Positions 1 through 6,174 are shown, numbered from the stretch's first letter. The stretch is 18,002 nt of DNA from Spirochaetaceae bacterium (GCA_003141795.1 PLNO01000294.1:1-18002); one strand, 5' to 3'. The notes: generated by a model from the sequence alone, not told the origin. Program-made: numbers and translations.

Positions 1-129
1 GGGCAGCCCATCGGGGGAGTGGAACGCTTCCTCCTCTGCGGGAACAGCCGAATGGTCGTCGACGCCCGTGATATCCTCATCGGAAGGGGCGTCCCGTTCA
101 CGGACGTGATCGCTGAAATCTATTTCTGA
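1..129 (+). CDS. Ferredoxin/flavodoxin-NADP+ reductase-like oxidoreductase, C-terminal end (partial)
   Basis: The window opens inside this gene; 42 codons and a TGA stop remain. The translated tail reads CGNSRMVVDARDILIGRG and ends in AEIYF. This is the pattern of the C-terminus of FNR-type FAD/NAD(P)-binding reductases: a CGN(S/G)-x-M segment contacting the nicotinamide, then a helix, 'GVP', and a terminal acidic-aromatic end. Such proteins move electrons between NAD(P)H and ferredoxin, flavodoxin or a fused iron-sulfur domain. Which subtype it is cannot be told from the tail. The stop codon lies 8 nt before rlmN and its TGAGG supplies rlmN's Shine-Dalgarno sequence, so the two genes are probably co-transcribed and translationally coupled. 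Confidence 0.75.
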   Translation, partial: GQPIGGVERFLLCGNSRMVVDARDILIGRGVPFTDVIAEIYF

Positions 130-137
130 GGTTTATT

Positions 138-1178
138 ATGAAGGAGAACCTTTTCGGCAAGACATTGGAGCAGCTCAAGGCTGTGGCGGAAGAGGTCCAT
201 CTTCCGCACTTCGCCGCGCGCCAGATCGCCGAATGGATCTACCACGCAGGGGTCACGAGCTTCGATGCAATGACCAACATCGCGCTCCCTGCCCGGGCTG
301 CTCTTGCAGAGCGCTATTTCGTGGAGCTCCTGCCGCCGGCGAAGGTGAGCGAATCCTCCGACGGCACGCGCAAGTACCTGTTCACCGCGGGTACCGGGAG
401 GTTCGTGGAAGCGGCGTGGATACCCGAGGAGAGGCGCAGCACGCTCTGCCTCTCCGTGCAGGTCGGGTGCAAGATGGGCTGCCTCTTCTGCATGACCGGG
501 AAGCAGGGCTTCCAGGGCCACCTCTCCGTCGCGGAGATCTTGAACCAGTACCGCAGCCTGCCGGAGTACGAGCGGGTGACGAACATCGTCTACATGGGCA
601 TGGGCGAGCCGCTGGACAACCTGGAGAACGTCCTTGCGAGCCTCGAGGTGCTCTGCGCCGACTGGGGCTACAGGCTCAGCCCGACCCGCATCACCGTTTC
701 CACCATCGGGCTGGTCCCTGCCATGCGCGAGTTCCTCCAGCGCACCCGCTGCCATCTCGCCGTGAGCCTCCACACGCCTTTTGCCGAAGAGCGCCGCCGT
801 CTCATGCCCATCGAGAACGCCTACCCGTTGTCGGAGGTCCTGGACGAGCTTCGCGCCAGCATGATCGGCGGCCAGCGCCGCGTTTCCTTCGAGTACATCC
901 TCTTCGACGGGGTGAATGACACGGAGCGCCACTCGGCGGAGCTCGCCCGTATCCTGTCGGGCATCCGATGCCGCGTCAACCTGATCCCGTTTCACGCGAT
1001 CCCCGGCACGCCACTGGCTCCCAGCCCGCGGCAGTCAATGGAGCGCTTCGAGGCGCAGCTGCGCAGCCACGGCATCATCACGACCATCCGCAAATCCCGG
1101 GGTCAGGACATCGAGGCTGCCTGCGGTCTTTTGTCCACGCGTGAGCTCGTGAAGATGAGGGACGACCAGGACCGCTGA
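138..1178 (+). CDS. rlmN: 23S rRNA (adenine(2503)-C(2))-methyltransferase / tRNA A37 C2-methyltransferase RlmN
   Basis: This radical-SAM enzyme methylates C2 of A2503 in 23S rRNA and, in many bacteria, of A37 in tRNAs, which supports decoding fidelity. The 346-residue product has the family's usual length. An N-terminal helical accessory region (about 1-90) is followed by the radical-SAM barrel. The cluster motif C-x3-C-x2-C is at C111, C115 and C118 (GCKMGCLFCMTGKQG), with 'MGMGEPLDN' further on. C329, in the C-terminal 'GQDIEAACG' segment, matches the methyl-carrying cysteine of the ping-pong mechanism. The characteristic 'AVSLHTP' and 'IPFHAIPGTP'-like segments are present. The ATG at 138 is preceded by GAGG at 128-131, overlapping the stop of the upstream reductase, so coupling is likely. 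No catalytic residue appears to be missing. Confidence 0.97.
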   Translation: MKENLFGKTLEQLKAVAEEVHLPHFAARQIAEWIYHAGVTSFDAMTNIALPARAALAERYFVELLPPAKVSESSDGTRKYLFTAGTGRFVEAAWIPEERRSTLCLSVQVGCKMGCLFCMTGKQGFQGHLSVAEILNQYRSLPEYERVTNIVYMGMGEPLDNLENVLASLEVLCADWGYRLSPTRITVSTIGLVPAMREFLQRTRCHLAVSLHTPFAEERRRLMPIENAYPLSEVLDELRASMIGGQRRVSFEYILFDGVNDTERHSAELARILSGIRCRVNLIPFHAIPGTPLAPSPRQSMERFEAQLRSHGIITTIRKSRGQDIEAACGLLSTRELVKMRDDQDR

Positions 1179-1198
1179 GGATCGCCGCGCGCACCGAC

Positions 1199-1228
1199 AG
1201 CCCCGGCGCGGTCAGCGCGGGCGGGGCT
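1199..1228. terminator. GC-rich imperfect hairpin between convergent genes
   Basis: AGCCCCG (1199-1205) pairs with CGGGGCT (1222-1228), and an inner GCGC/GCGC pair closes a short GGTCA-type loop, with a 3-nt bulge on one side. The hairpin lies between rlmN (ends 1178) and the convergent hydrolase (ends 1230). It could stop transcription from both sides, but there is no T-tract on either flank. The terminator role is therefore inference from position only. Confidence 0.3.
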
Positions 1229-1229
1229 C

Positions 1230-1814
1230 CTACTCCAGCGCGGCCAGGAATTGGAGCGTTCGTTCCATCATGAGCGCCGCGCTCGGCGCATCGAAGTCGG
1301 CAAGGTCCTCGTCGGCGAATAGATGACCCGTGCACTCGTACGTGAAGGAGGCGAACGGCGCCGAGGTGGCACGAGCCGCACGTTCCAGCGCGGTCACCGC
1401 CTTTTCGTCCACCCAGGGATCGGCCTTCGCGCAGTGCACGTTCACGGCGAGGCCGGCCGGCCACCGCTTGATCCCGACCGACTCCGGCGCCATCGCCCCG
1501 TGCATGAGGAGGAGGGCCCGCGTAGCCGGTCTGCGCGCGCCAACTGCGAACGCGGCCGCTGCGCCGAGGGAGAACCCGGCGAACACGGTTGTCGAGGGAA
1601 GGGCATCCGCCGCTGCGGCCGCCCGGCGCATGATCTCAGCGATGCCCAGGGCGTCGCGCTTGCGAAGCCCGTCCTCCAGGCGCGAAAAGACCTCACCGTC
1701 GTAGAGGTCGGGAGTGGTCACGGCGTGTCCTTCCGCACGGAGCGTTTCCGCAAAACGCAGCACGGCGGGCCGCAGGCCGTACGCCGAATGGAAGAGGATG
1801 ATCGATTGACCCAT
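1230..1814 (-). CDS. Dienelactone hydrolase family protein
   Basis: This is a cytoplasmic alpha/beta hydrolase of about 194 residues (from the ATG at 1814). It has the compact DLH layout: an early strand ending in 'ILFHSAYGL' (oxyanion region), 'TPDLYDG' after strand 4, nucleophile elbow GFSLGA with S82, acid D132 in 'AKADPWV', and H164 in 'CTGHLFAD'. Classical dienelactone hydrolases use cysteine as nucleophile. Serine here suggests an esterase-like member of unknown substrate. Start choice is uncertain: ATGs at 1814 and 1823 both give a sensible N-terminus and neither has a good Shine-Dalgarno. A longer reading from 1910 adds a low-complexity leader and begins upstream of a TATACT box at 1902-1907 on this strand, so I rejected it. 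The gene is monocistronic and convergent with rlmN. Confidence 0.82.
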   Translation of the reverse strand: MGQSIILFHSAYGLRPAVLRFAETLRAEGHAVTTPDLYDGEVFSRLEDGLRKRDALGIAEIMRRAAAAADALPSTTVFAGFSLGAAAAFAVGARRPATRALLLMHGAMAPESVGIKRWPAGLAVNVHCAKADPWVDEKAVTALERAARATSAPFASFTYECTGHLFADEDLADFDAPSAALMMERTLQFLAALE

Positions 1815-1966
1815 GCGCGGCATGCTGACACAGCGGCAGGGATCAGTCCAGAGAGCGGCGCGAGGAAGCCGCCAGTGCCCATCGCGCCATCGCTCCCGAT
1901 CAGTATACATTGCTCCGCACAGGTAAGCTTGACGCGAACCAATCGAAGTGCTTTAGAGGACGATCA
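1815..1966. other. Intergenic region at the left edge of the scrambled patch
   Basis: Base composition becomes less GC-rich toward 1900. On the minus strand a TATACT box (1902-1907) could serve the hydrolase gene. On the plus strand TTGACG (1929-1934), 17 nt and TTTAGA (1952-1957) form a weak promoter-like pair before the hsdM stump. No gene is supported in this stretch. Confidence 0.3.
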
Positions 1967-2116
1967 GTGGCTCTGAAGAAATCTCAACTTTACAGTTCTT
2001 TGTGGCAAAGCTGCGACGAGCTGCGCGGCGGAATGGACGCGCTGGTGCCTCAGTGGCGTCTGCATCGGGAAGAGCTGAACCGGGCGCCGTTGGCGCACGA
2101 AGACTGGCAGTACTGA
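1967..2116 (+). pseudogene. Truncated start of type I restriction-modification methylase gene hsdM
   Basis: Reading from the GTG at 1967, codons 2-25 give ALKKSQLYSSLWQSCDELRG followed by GMDA (1970-2041). I recognise this as the highly conserved N-terminus of HsdM, the adenine methyltransferase subunit of type I restriction enzymes, which normally continues 'SQYKDYVL...'. An AGAGGA Shine-Dalgarno at 1954-1959 precedes the GTG at suitable spacing, which supports this being the original start. After 2041 the frame runs 24 more codons that I do not recognise as HsdM and stops at 2114-2116. The other ~450 residues of HsdM and all of hsdS and hsdR are absent. This is therefore a broken remnant, probably left by deletion or recombination inside a lost restriction locus. 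An out-of-frame rescue is not visible on either strand nearby. Confidence 0.75.
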
Positions 2117-2247
2117 ATCCGAGTCCCAACCGCGGCATGATCAATAGCGCCGCAGAGAGTCCTGATTATGCAGTACTGGCTGACGCACAAGATGGTTGCT
2201 GCGGCACCTGCCAAGAACAACGAACTTGTTCCGAGGATTGGCGGAAA
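2042..2247. other. Unassigned junction sequence between hsdM stump and DUF4258 gene
   Basis: About 200 bases follow the break in hsdM. One plus-strand frame is open from 2002 through the DUF4258 gene, but its translation over this stretch (low complexity, Ala/Arg-rich, then several Cys) matches nothing I know and lacks a credible start. It may be residue of the genes deleted with hsdM. I see no inverted repeats or transposase fragments that would show how it formed. Confidence 0.35.
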
Positions 2248-2499
2248 ATGAATGTTCAAATCAATCCCCATGCCGAAGCGCGCATGAAGGAACGGGGGAT
2301 CAAGGTTGGTGAAATCTTAGAGACGATTGAAAATGGTGAGAGATTCGCCGCAAAATACGAACGCGAAGGATTTCGTATGAGCTTCCCCTTTGAAGGCTCC
2401 TGGCAGGGAAGACAATATGCGATGAAGCAAGTGGAGGTGTATGCCGTACGCGAAGGCGACGCCTATGTTGTCATAACGGCACTGGCGAAGTACTATTGA
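2248..2499 (+). CDS. DUF4258 domain protein, putative RelE/BrnT-like toxin
   Basis: The product has 83 residues. It begins MNVQINPHAEARMKERGIKV and ends in 'YVVITALAKYY'. The opening 'H-A-x-x-R-M-x-E-R-G-I' followed by 'EILETIENGE' is the signature of DUF4258, a small domain with a RelE-like fold that is often found beside an antitoxin-like gene. The protein is basic to neutral and soluble, with no membrane segment. I chose the ATG at 2248 because the domain signature starts a few residues later, although the frame is open further upstream. A GGCGG precedes it by 4 nt. The gene is followed 16 nt later by a DUF2283 gene on the same strand, the usual partner arrangement. Toxicity and target (for example ribosome-dependent mRNA cleavage) are inference from fold and context; no catalytic residues can be assigned. 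Confidence 0.75.
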   Translation: MNVQINPHAEARMKERGIKVGEILETIENGERFAAKYEREGFRMSFPFEGSWQGRQYAMKQVEVYAVREGDAYVVITALAKYY

Positions 2500-2515
2500 G
2501 ATGAAGAAGCACTAG

Positions 2516-2749
2516 ATGAAGGTAACGATCGATCCCCGCTACAACATCGCTTACATCCGACTGCGAGAAAAAACCGAAGAAGTGCGGTCCATGCGGATCA
2601 GTGATGAGCTGATTATCGACGTTGCACCCGATGGCCGCGTTTTCGGAATTGAACTTCTCAATGCAAGTGAACAGATCGGCAATTCCGATGTGCTCAGCCT
2701 CCTCGACGAATCAACCGGCAAGGCGGTGGAAGTCTCCCTTAAGCAATAG
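2516..2749 (+). CDS. DUF2283 domain protein, putative antitoxin partner
   Basis: The 77-residue product starts MKVTIDPRYNIAYIRLREKT and contains 'DVAPDGRVFGIELLNAS'. DUF2283 proteins have the pattern [YD]-D-x2-D-x-[AL]-YI-x-L ... D-x-D-x2-G-x-[VI]-x-GIE-[IL]-x-[AN]-A-S, which this fits closely. They are short beta-rich proteins commonly encoded beside DUF4258 genes and proposed to act as the antitoxin or regulator. The start lies 16 nt after the DUF4258 stop, with only a weak GAAG upstream, so translation probably depends on the first gene. Order (toxin-like first, partner second) differs from the commonest type II layout but resembles brnTA- and higBA-type operons. Function as an antitoxin is inference. 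Confidence 0.75.
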   Translation: MKVTIDPRYNIAYIRLREKTEEVRSMRISDELIIDVAPDGRVFGIELLNASEQIGNSDVLSLLDESTGKAVEVSLKQ

Positions 2750-2843
2750 CGTTCCATCCTCTGCGTCGGAGAAGTCGCAGATTTCACCAATCGATAAATT
2801 GTGCCCCGTGCCGATAGAGCGAACTGCCGATTAATCTATCAGT

Positions 2844-3020
2844 TCAGTCGCTCTTCTTCAGCCCCCGCAGTCCCCTCACTTTCACAGGCCGCGATTTTCC
2901 TTTTGCATTGATCGCCCCCGTGCCATGGAATTCGAAGAGGTCGGCGATACCCGTCTCGCAGGCGAGCTCCTCCGACACGAGGATCTGCCCCGGTTTGGCC
3001 GTAGCTTGAATCCGCGAGGC
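2844..3020 (-). pseudogene. C-terminal remnant of a class III adenylate/guanylate cyclase
   Basis: On the minus strand the translation from about 3020 reads 'ASRIQATAKPGQILVSEELA', continues with 'LFEFHGTGAINAKGKSRPVKV', and ends at the TGA at 2844-2846. This is the last ~55 residues of a class III nucleotide cyclase catalytic domain: the 'NLASRLQ-x2-AKPG-x-ILVS' helix-strand and the 'G-x2-x-x-KGKS-x-PV-x-V' C-terminal strand. The metal-binding aspartates and most of the domain, which should lie upstream (higher coordinates), are missing. There the sequence becomes unrelated and then the leader of the methyltransferase on the other strand. The frame stays open to 3299 only because of antisense openness. 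I read this as the severed end of a gene lost when the patch was rearranged. Confidence 0.72.
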
Positions 3021-3110
3021 GCCAGAGTGTGTGCAAGTGCCCCAACCCCCGTTGTGCGCCGCTGTTCCGCGGCCATTCTGCAAAGTACCTTGTAGGAGAG
3101 GGTACAGAGC

Positions 3111-3764
3111 GTGAGCCAATGCCAGTGCCAGGGGATCGAGACGGTGTTCGACAGGAGCGTAGCCGAAACGCAGCTGAAGAGGCTGCGCACGCGGGGTCCG
3201 CAGAAGACGACCCTTCTGCTCGTCGAGGCCCTGCGGGCGCGCGGCGTCGCCGGCAAAACGCTTCTGGACATCGGCGGGGGCGTTGGGGCGATTCAGCACC
3301 TCCTGCTCGCGTCGGAGGTCGCCGCCGTCACGGGCGTCGATGCGTCATCGGCGTATGTCGAAGCAGCACGCGCCGAGGCGGCACGACTCGGTTACGAGAA
3401 GAAGGTTTTCTACCGCCACGGCAATTTCGTCGATTGTGCCGACGAGGTCCCTCCCGCCGACATCGTGACCCTCGACCGGGTGATCTGCTGCTACGACGAT
3501 ATGGACGCCCTCGTATCGGCCTCGGCGGCAAAAGCGCGAACCCTCTACGGGCTCGTCTTTCCCCGCAGTTCCTGGTGGGCACGCATGGGCGTCAGCATCG
3601 TCAATGCGACCCTTCGGATCCGGGGGAACCCCTTTCGGATCTTCACCCATCGGAGCGAGACGGTTGATTCGATCATACGTGGATTCGGCCTGCGGCCGGT
3701 CTATCACCGCACGCGGGGCCTGTGGCAGGTGGCGGTCTACGAGCACGAAGGCGCGTTCGCGTGA
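3111..3764 (+). CDS. Class I SAM-dependent methyltransferase, BchM-like
   Basis: The 217-residue cytosolic product has a Rossmann-fold methyltransferase core. Motif I is 'LLDIGGGVGAIQ' (51-62), the acidic residue after strand 2 is in 'VTGVDAS' (73-79), and 'VTLDRVICCYDD' (119-130) follows. The 'LDRVxxCYxDMxxLV' segment resembles magnesium-protoporphyrin O-methyltransferase (BchM/ChlM) and its non-photosynthetic relatives. No other photosynthesis gene is nearby, so the substrate is unknown. The start is GTG at 3111 with AGGAG at 3094-3098, a slightly long spacing. That Shine-Dalgarno sits in the loop of a small inverted repeat (GTACC 3085-3089, GGTAC 3101-3105), which might modulate initiation. 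The gene borders the right edge of the scrambled patch and itself looks intact, with codon use like the rest of the window. Confidence 0.85.
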   Translation: MSQCQCQGIETVFDRSVAETQLKRLRTRGPQKTTLLLVEALRARGVAGKTLLDIGGGVGAIQHLLLASEVAAVTGVDASSAYVEAARAEAARLGYEKKVFYRHGNFVDCADEVPPADIVTLDRVICCYDDMDALVSASAAKARTLYGLVFPRSSWWARMGVSIVNATLRIRGNPFRIFTHRSETVDSIIRGFGLRPVYHRTRGLWQVAVYEHEGAFA

Positions 3765-3784
3765 ATTGAACGGGGGTTCGTTCT

Positions 3785-3991
3785 TCAGTTTCGAATGCCG
3801 CTGTCCAGCGTAGTGACGAGCTCGATGAAGGCTTCATGGAGGAGGCGTTGCATGGTGCGTGCGGTCTCTTCCCCGTCCTTTTCCCGCGCCCGACGCAGGA
3901 TATCCTCTTCCCATGCCTCAAGTGGAGCGTTCAGGGCCCGAGTCAGTCGGCTCATCCGGTGGAGGTGACGGAAGAACTCATGGTCACCCAT
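3785..3991 (-). CDS. Small hypothetical helical protein
   Basis: From the ATG at 3991 the product is 68 residues beginning MGDHEFFRHLHRMSRLTRAL. It is rich in charged and leucine residues with heptad-like spacing ('EEDILRRAREKDGEETARTM'), which suggests one or two amphipathic helices and no membrane segment or signal peptide. I do not recognise the family. A longer reading to 4054 adds residues that overlap the divergent gene start at 4024 and looks less natural. A GGGGGAG lies about 20 nt upstream of 3991, too far to be a normal Shine-Dalgarno. The gene converges on the methyltransferase at 3764. A competing plus-strand frame (3836-4021) has weaker protein character. Coding status is moderately likely. 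Confidence 0.45.
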   Translation of the reverse strand: MGDHEFFRHLHRMSRLTRALNAPLEAWEEDILRRAREKDGEETARTMQRLLHEAFIELVTTLDSGIRN

Positions 3992-4023
3992 GATGCTAAC
4001 TTCGGTCAGTCTCCCCCATAAAC

Positions 4024-4641
4024 ATGAACGATCCCCACGCCTTTCGGGACACATGTGCGGTGTTGCCGCCCCTGCGCCCGCCGGACGGCGGGATGCGGGG
4101 CGGCTACGCCGTGCGATTCCTCCTGATCGACACCGTGGAAGACGCCGAGCTGTTCGATAAGCAGGTCTGGGCGGATGAAGCGGGAGCAGCGTCCGAAGAT
4201 CCGGGGGATATCGCCCAGGCGCTCGGCGCGGGAGACACGGGTACGGCTTTCGCCAGCACGTGCCGATCCAGCGGGATCCAGCCTGACACGACGTTGACGA
4301 CGGGGCAGTTTCCCCTCGTCTATAAAGGGTCGAAGGTCGACGTGACCATCGTCGCGAAACCGAGTGCTGCAGCGCTCACGGAGACGGAGCAGGAGGATGC
4401 AACGCGGGGCGCCCCGAAGCTCGATCTGCAGCTCGTGGCCAGGCGTTCGGGCAGGGGGAGCAAGACTGTAACGACCCTGAAAGGGGTAATGGCGTCGACC
4501 TACGGGGTCGACGGCTACATGCTCAGCCCCTGGGAGAGCCGCATGCTCGTCGTCTTCAGCACGACGGCCCCGGGATTCGAGGGAGACATGTCGACGACGC
4601 TCGGGTTCGCGGGATGCCACCTGGAAGTGGGGTATCGATGA
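4024..4641 (+). CDS. Hypothetical protein
   Basis: The 205-residue reading has GC-rich third positions and codon use typical of the window. The opposite-strand frame over the same stretch has a composition typical of antisense readings. The protein shows alternating beta-like segments ('YAVRFLLIDTVED', 'FPLVYKGSKVDVTIVAKP', 'RMLVVFSTTAPG') and small/polar linkers, but no signal peptide, membrane span or motif I know. The first ~25 residues look uncharacteristic. The true start may be a later ATG at 4093, or the 5' end may have been altered; no Shine-Dalgarno precedes 4024. The C-terminus 'FAGCHLEVGYR' ends in a TGA that overlaps the ATG of a 24-codon frame (4638-4712). I cannot assign a function. 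Confidence 0.55.
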   Translation: MNDPHAFRDTCAVLPPLRPPDGGMRGGYAVRFLLIDTVEDAELFDKQVWADEAGAASEDPGDIAQALGAGDTGTAFASTCRSSGIQPDTTLTTGQFPLVYKGSKVDVTIVAKPSAAALTETEQEDATRGAPKLDLQLVARRSGRGSKTVTTLKGVMASTYGVDGYMLSPWESRMLVVFSTTAPGFEGDMSTTLGFAGCHLEVGYR

Positions 4642-4712
4642 AGAGCGCTCTCGTGCCGTTCCTGACGACAGTCGCCACCGACATCCCCGTCACGGTTTGG
4701 AACATGAGATAA
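4638..4712 (+). CDS. Possible 24-residue ORF overlapping upstream stop (ATGA)
   Basis: An ATG at 4638 overlaps the TGA of the preceding gene in the ATGA arrangement typical of translational coupling. It opens a 24-codon frame beginning MKSALVPFLTTVATDI and ending TAA at 4712. The start (Lys, then a hydrophobic run) resembles the beginning of a secreted or lipoprotein leader that is then cut short. It could be a genuine microprotein, the stump of a truncated gene, or chance. There is no homology I recognise. Confidence 0.2.
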   Translation: MKSALVPFLTTVATDIPVTVWNMR

Positions 4713-4786
4713 TTGGATCAAGCCGATGCCCCGCTTCCCCCTTCGTCACGTACGAGCCGGGCGACTGGTAGGGGGACTGGTGAGGT

Positions 4787-5413
4787 TCAGCCGAGGATCT
4801 TCTTCACTTCCTTCGCCATGGATTGGCCCAGCACGCGATGCGCCGACGCCTCCATGTGGATGCCGTCGAGGTCACTCGTGCGGACGACACTGCCCGCGTC
4901 GAGGAACGCGCACCCGCGGGCCCCGGCAATTTCAGCGTAGAGCGCGGCAAGCTTCCGCGACTTCTCCGCGCCACCCTCGAACATCTCCGCCCAGGCTGAA
5001 AGTTTTGCAAGCGGCGGCGGGCAGACGAGGAGCACAGGTGGAGCGGCGTGTGTCCTGCCGGTATCGCTGCCGGCAATAACGTCGAGCAGGCAGCCTATCC
5101 CTGCCGCAATGTCGGTCGACGCCGCGGAGTAGCGCTTCTTCAGGTCGTTCGTGCCGAGCATGAGGATCACGAGGTCCAGAGGGGCCTGGCTCAGCAGGCA
5201 GGGCAGGAGATGCCTGCGTCCCAGCTTGTCACCCTCGATGGGGTCTTCCCAGACCGTGGTCCGCCCGTTCAACCCTTCCTCGATGACGCGATAGCCGGCG
5301 CCGAGTGAGTCCTGAAGCACTCCTGTCCACCGCGTCTCACGGGGAAAGCGGTCTCCTGTTGACGGGTCGTATCCCCACGTGTTCGAGTCGCCGAAGCAGA
5401 GGATCTCACGCAT
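4787..5413 (-). CDS. SGNH/GDSL hydrolase, arylesterase/acyltransferase (MsAcT-like)
   Basis: The 208-residue enzyme belongs to the SGNH esterase fold. Block I is 'ILCFGDSNTWGY' with nucleophile S10, block II 'EEGLNGRTT' (47-53 region), block III 'MLGTNDLKK' with N89, and block V 'DLDGIHMEASAH' with D183 and H186 completing the triad. Overall wording ('RWTGVLQDSLG', 'DLVILMLGTND', 'FLDAGSVV') closely resembles the octameric Mycobacterium smegmatis acyltransferase MsAcT, which hydrolyses aryl esters and also transfers acyl groups to alcohols and peroxide in water. No signal peptide, so probably cytosolic. ATG at 5413 has AAGGAG (5420-5425) at ideal spacing, overlapping the stop of the upstream membrane-protein gene only 11 nt away, so the two form an operon. 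The natural substrate is unknown. Confidence 0.92.
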   Translation of the reverse strand: MREILCFGDSNTWGYDPSTGDRFPRETRWTGVLQDSLGAGYRVIEEGLNGRTTVWEDPIEGDKLGRRHLLPCLLSQAPLDLVILMLGTNDLKKRYSAASTDIAAGIGCLLDVIAGSDTGRTHAAPPVLLVCPPPLAKLSAWAEMFEGGAEKSRKLAALYAEIAGARGCAFLDAGSVVRTSDLDGIHMEASAHRVLGQSMAKEVKKILG

Positions 5414-5424
5414 GCGAGGCTCCT

Positions 5425-6174
5425 TCAGAAGACGAAGGGAATGACGCTCTTGCGTCCGCGCGGATAGTCGGGGAACGTGGCGATGTACCACTTCCTGTTG
5501 GACCATGCGCGGGGCACGAGATTGGCGATCGTGAACAGCGCGAAGCCGAGGCCCGGCAGGGACCATGTCGCTATCGCCCACCCGCACCATTCGGTGATCT
5601 CGCCGAAGTAGTTGGGATTCGCCACGTAGTCGAACAAGCCGCCGGTGGGGATCTTGTAGCTGACCTCCCCCGGTTTCCGCAGACGGCGCAGCGCCCTGTC
5701 CGACCAGATGTGCGTGACGAAGCCGCCGATGAACAGAGCGATCCCGACGCATACCCGCAGACCCTGGATGAAGCTCCCGTCCGTGAGGGACGGGGTCAGG
5801 GAGAGGTAGTAGCCGTTGGCGTACCCGTTGAGGCTGTTGAAGATGAAGGCGAAGAGGATGAGAACGACGGGAAAGCGTTTCCCTGTTCCGTGGATGAGGA
5901 AGGGGAACACGCAGCTTCGGTACAGGTAGTGTATCTCCCACAGCCCCAGGAGCAGCAGGGTCAGGGGCGATATCGGGCGGCCGCTTGTGAAGACCATGAT
6001 CCCGATCACCAGGAAGGCCGGCGATTCCATGATGAACCACCCCATCCGGGCGGTGACGGAAGGTCCCCAGCCGGCCCGGAAATGCCGCCCGTAGGGCGCG
6101 GTAAAAAAGAACAACACGGAGAATACCGCCGGCGCGGAAATGAATATGATGAGCAGGCTTATTGTGTTTAGCAT
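5425..6174 (-). CDS. Steroid 5-alpha-reductase C-terminal-family membrane oxidoreductase
   Basis: The 249-residue, multi-pass membrane protein begins MLNTISLLIIFISAPAVFSV. It carries the family signature near the C-terminus: 'GLFDYVANPNYFGEITEW' (cofactor and substrate site, with conserved N, Y, G and E) and a final 'KWYIATFPDYPRGRK' ending in 'IPFVF', as in eukaryotic SRD5A enzymes. About six hydrophobic helices are visible. Family members reduce enone or polyprenol double bonds with NADPH, or are isoprenylcysteine-methylase relatives. The bacterial substrate is unknown. The ATG at 6174 has AGGG 7 nt upstream; a longer frame to 6276 runs through the promoter and was rejected. It is the first gene of an operon with the SGNH esterase, so a joint role in lipid or ester metabolism is possible but unproven. 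Confidence 0.88.
   Translation of the reverse strand: MLNTISLLIIFISAPAVFSVLFFFTAPYGRHFRAGWGPSVTARMGWFIMESPAFLVIGIMVFTSGRPISPLTLLLLGLWEIHYLYRSCVFPFLIHGTGKRFPVVLILFAFIFNSLNGYANGYYLSLTPSLTDGSFIQGLRVCVGIALFIGGFVTHIWSDRALRRLRKPGEVSYKIPTGGLFDYVANPNYFGEITEWCGWAIATWSLPGLGFALFTIANLVPRAWSNRKWYIATFPDYPRGRKSVIPFVF

Noticed and set aside
1323..1976. 217-codon plus-strand frame opposite the dienelactone hydrolase.
   Set aside because: The minus strand carries a complete hydrolase triad and the plus-strand translation has no recognisable feature.
2050..2271. 73-codon minus-strand frame with a hydrophobic run between the hsdM stump and the DUF4258 gene.
   Set aside because: There is no ribosome site or family resemblance, and it overlaps the start of the DUF4258 gene.
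1900..3110. Possible insertion sequence or integrase explaining the scrambled patch.
   Set aside because: I found no transposase or integrase reading frame and no terminal inverted repeats or target duplications by eye.
3021..3299. Upstream continuation of the cyclase remnant on the minus strand.
   Set aside because: The similarity to cyclases stops near 3020; beyond it the frame is antisense to the methyltransferase and its leader.
4006..4620. 204-codon minus-strand frame opposite the hypothetical gene at 4024.
   Set aside because: The plus-strand frame has better third-position composition and hydrophobic patterning; the minus-strand translation looks like antisense.
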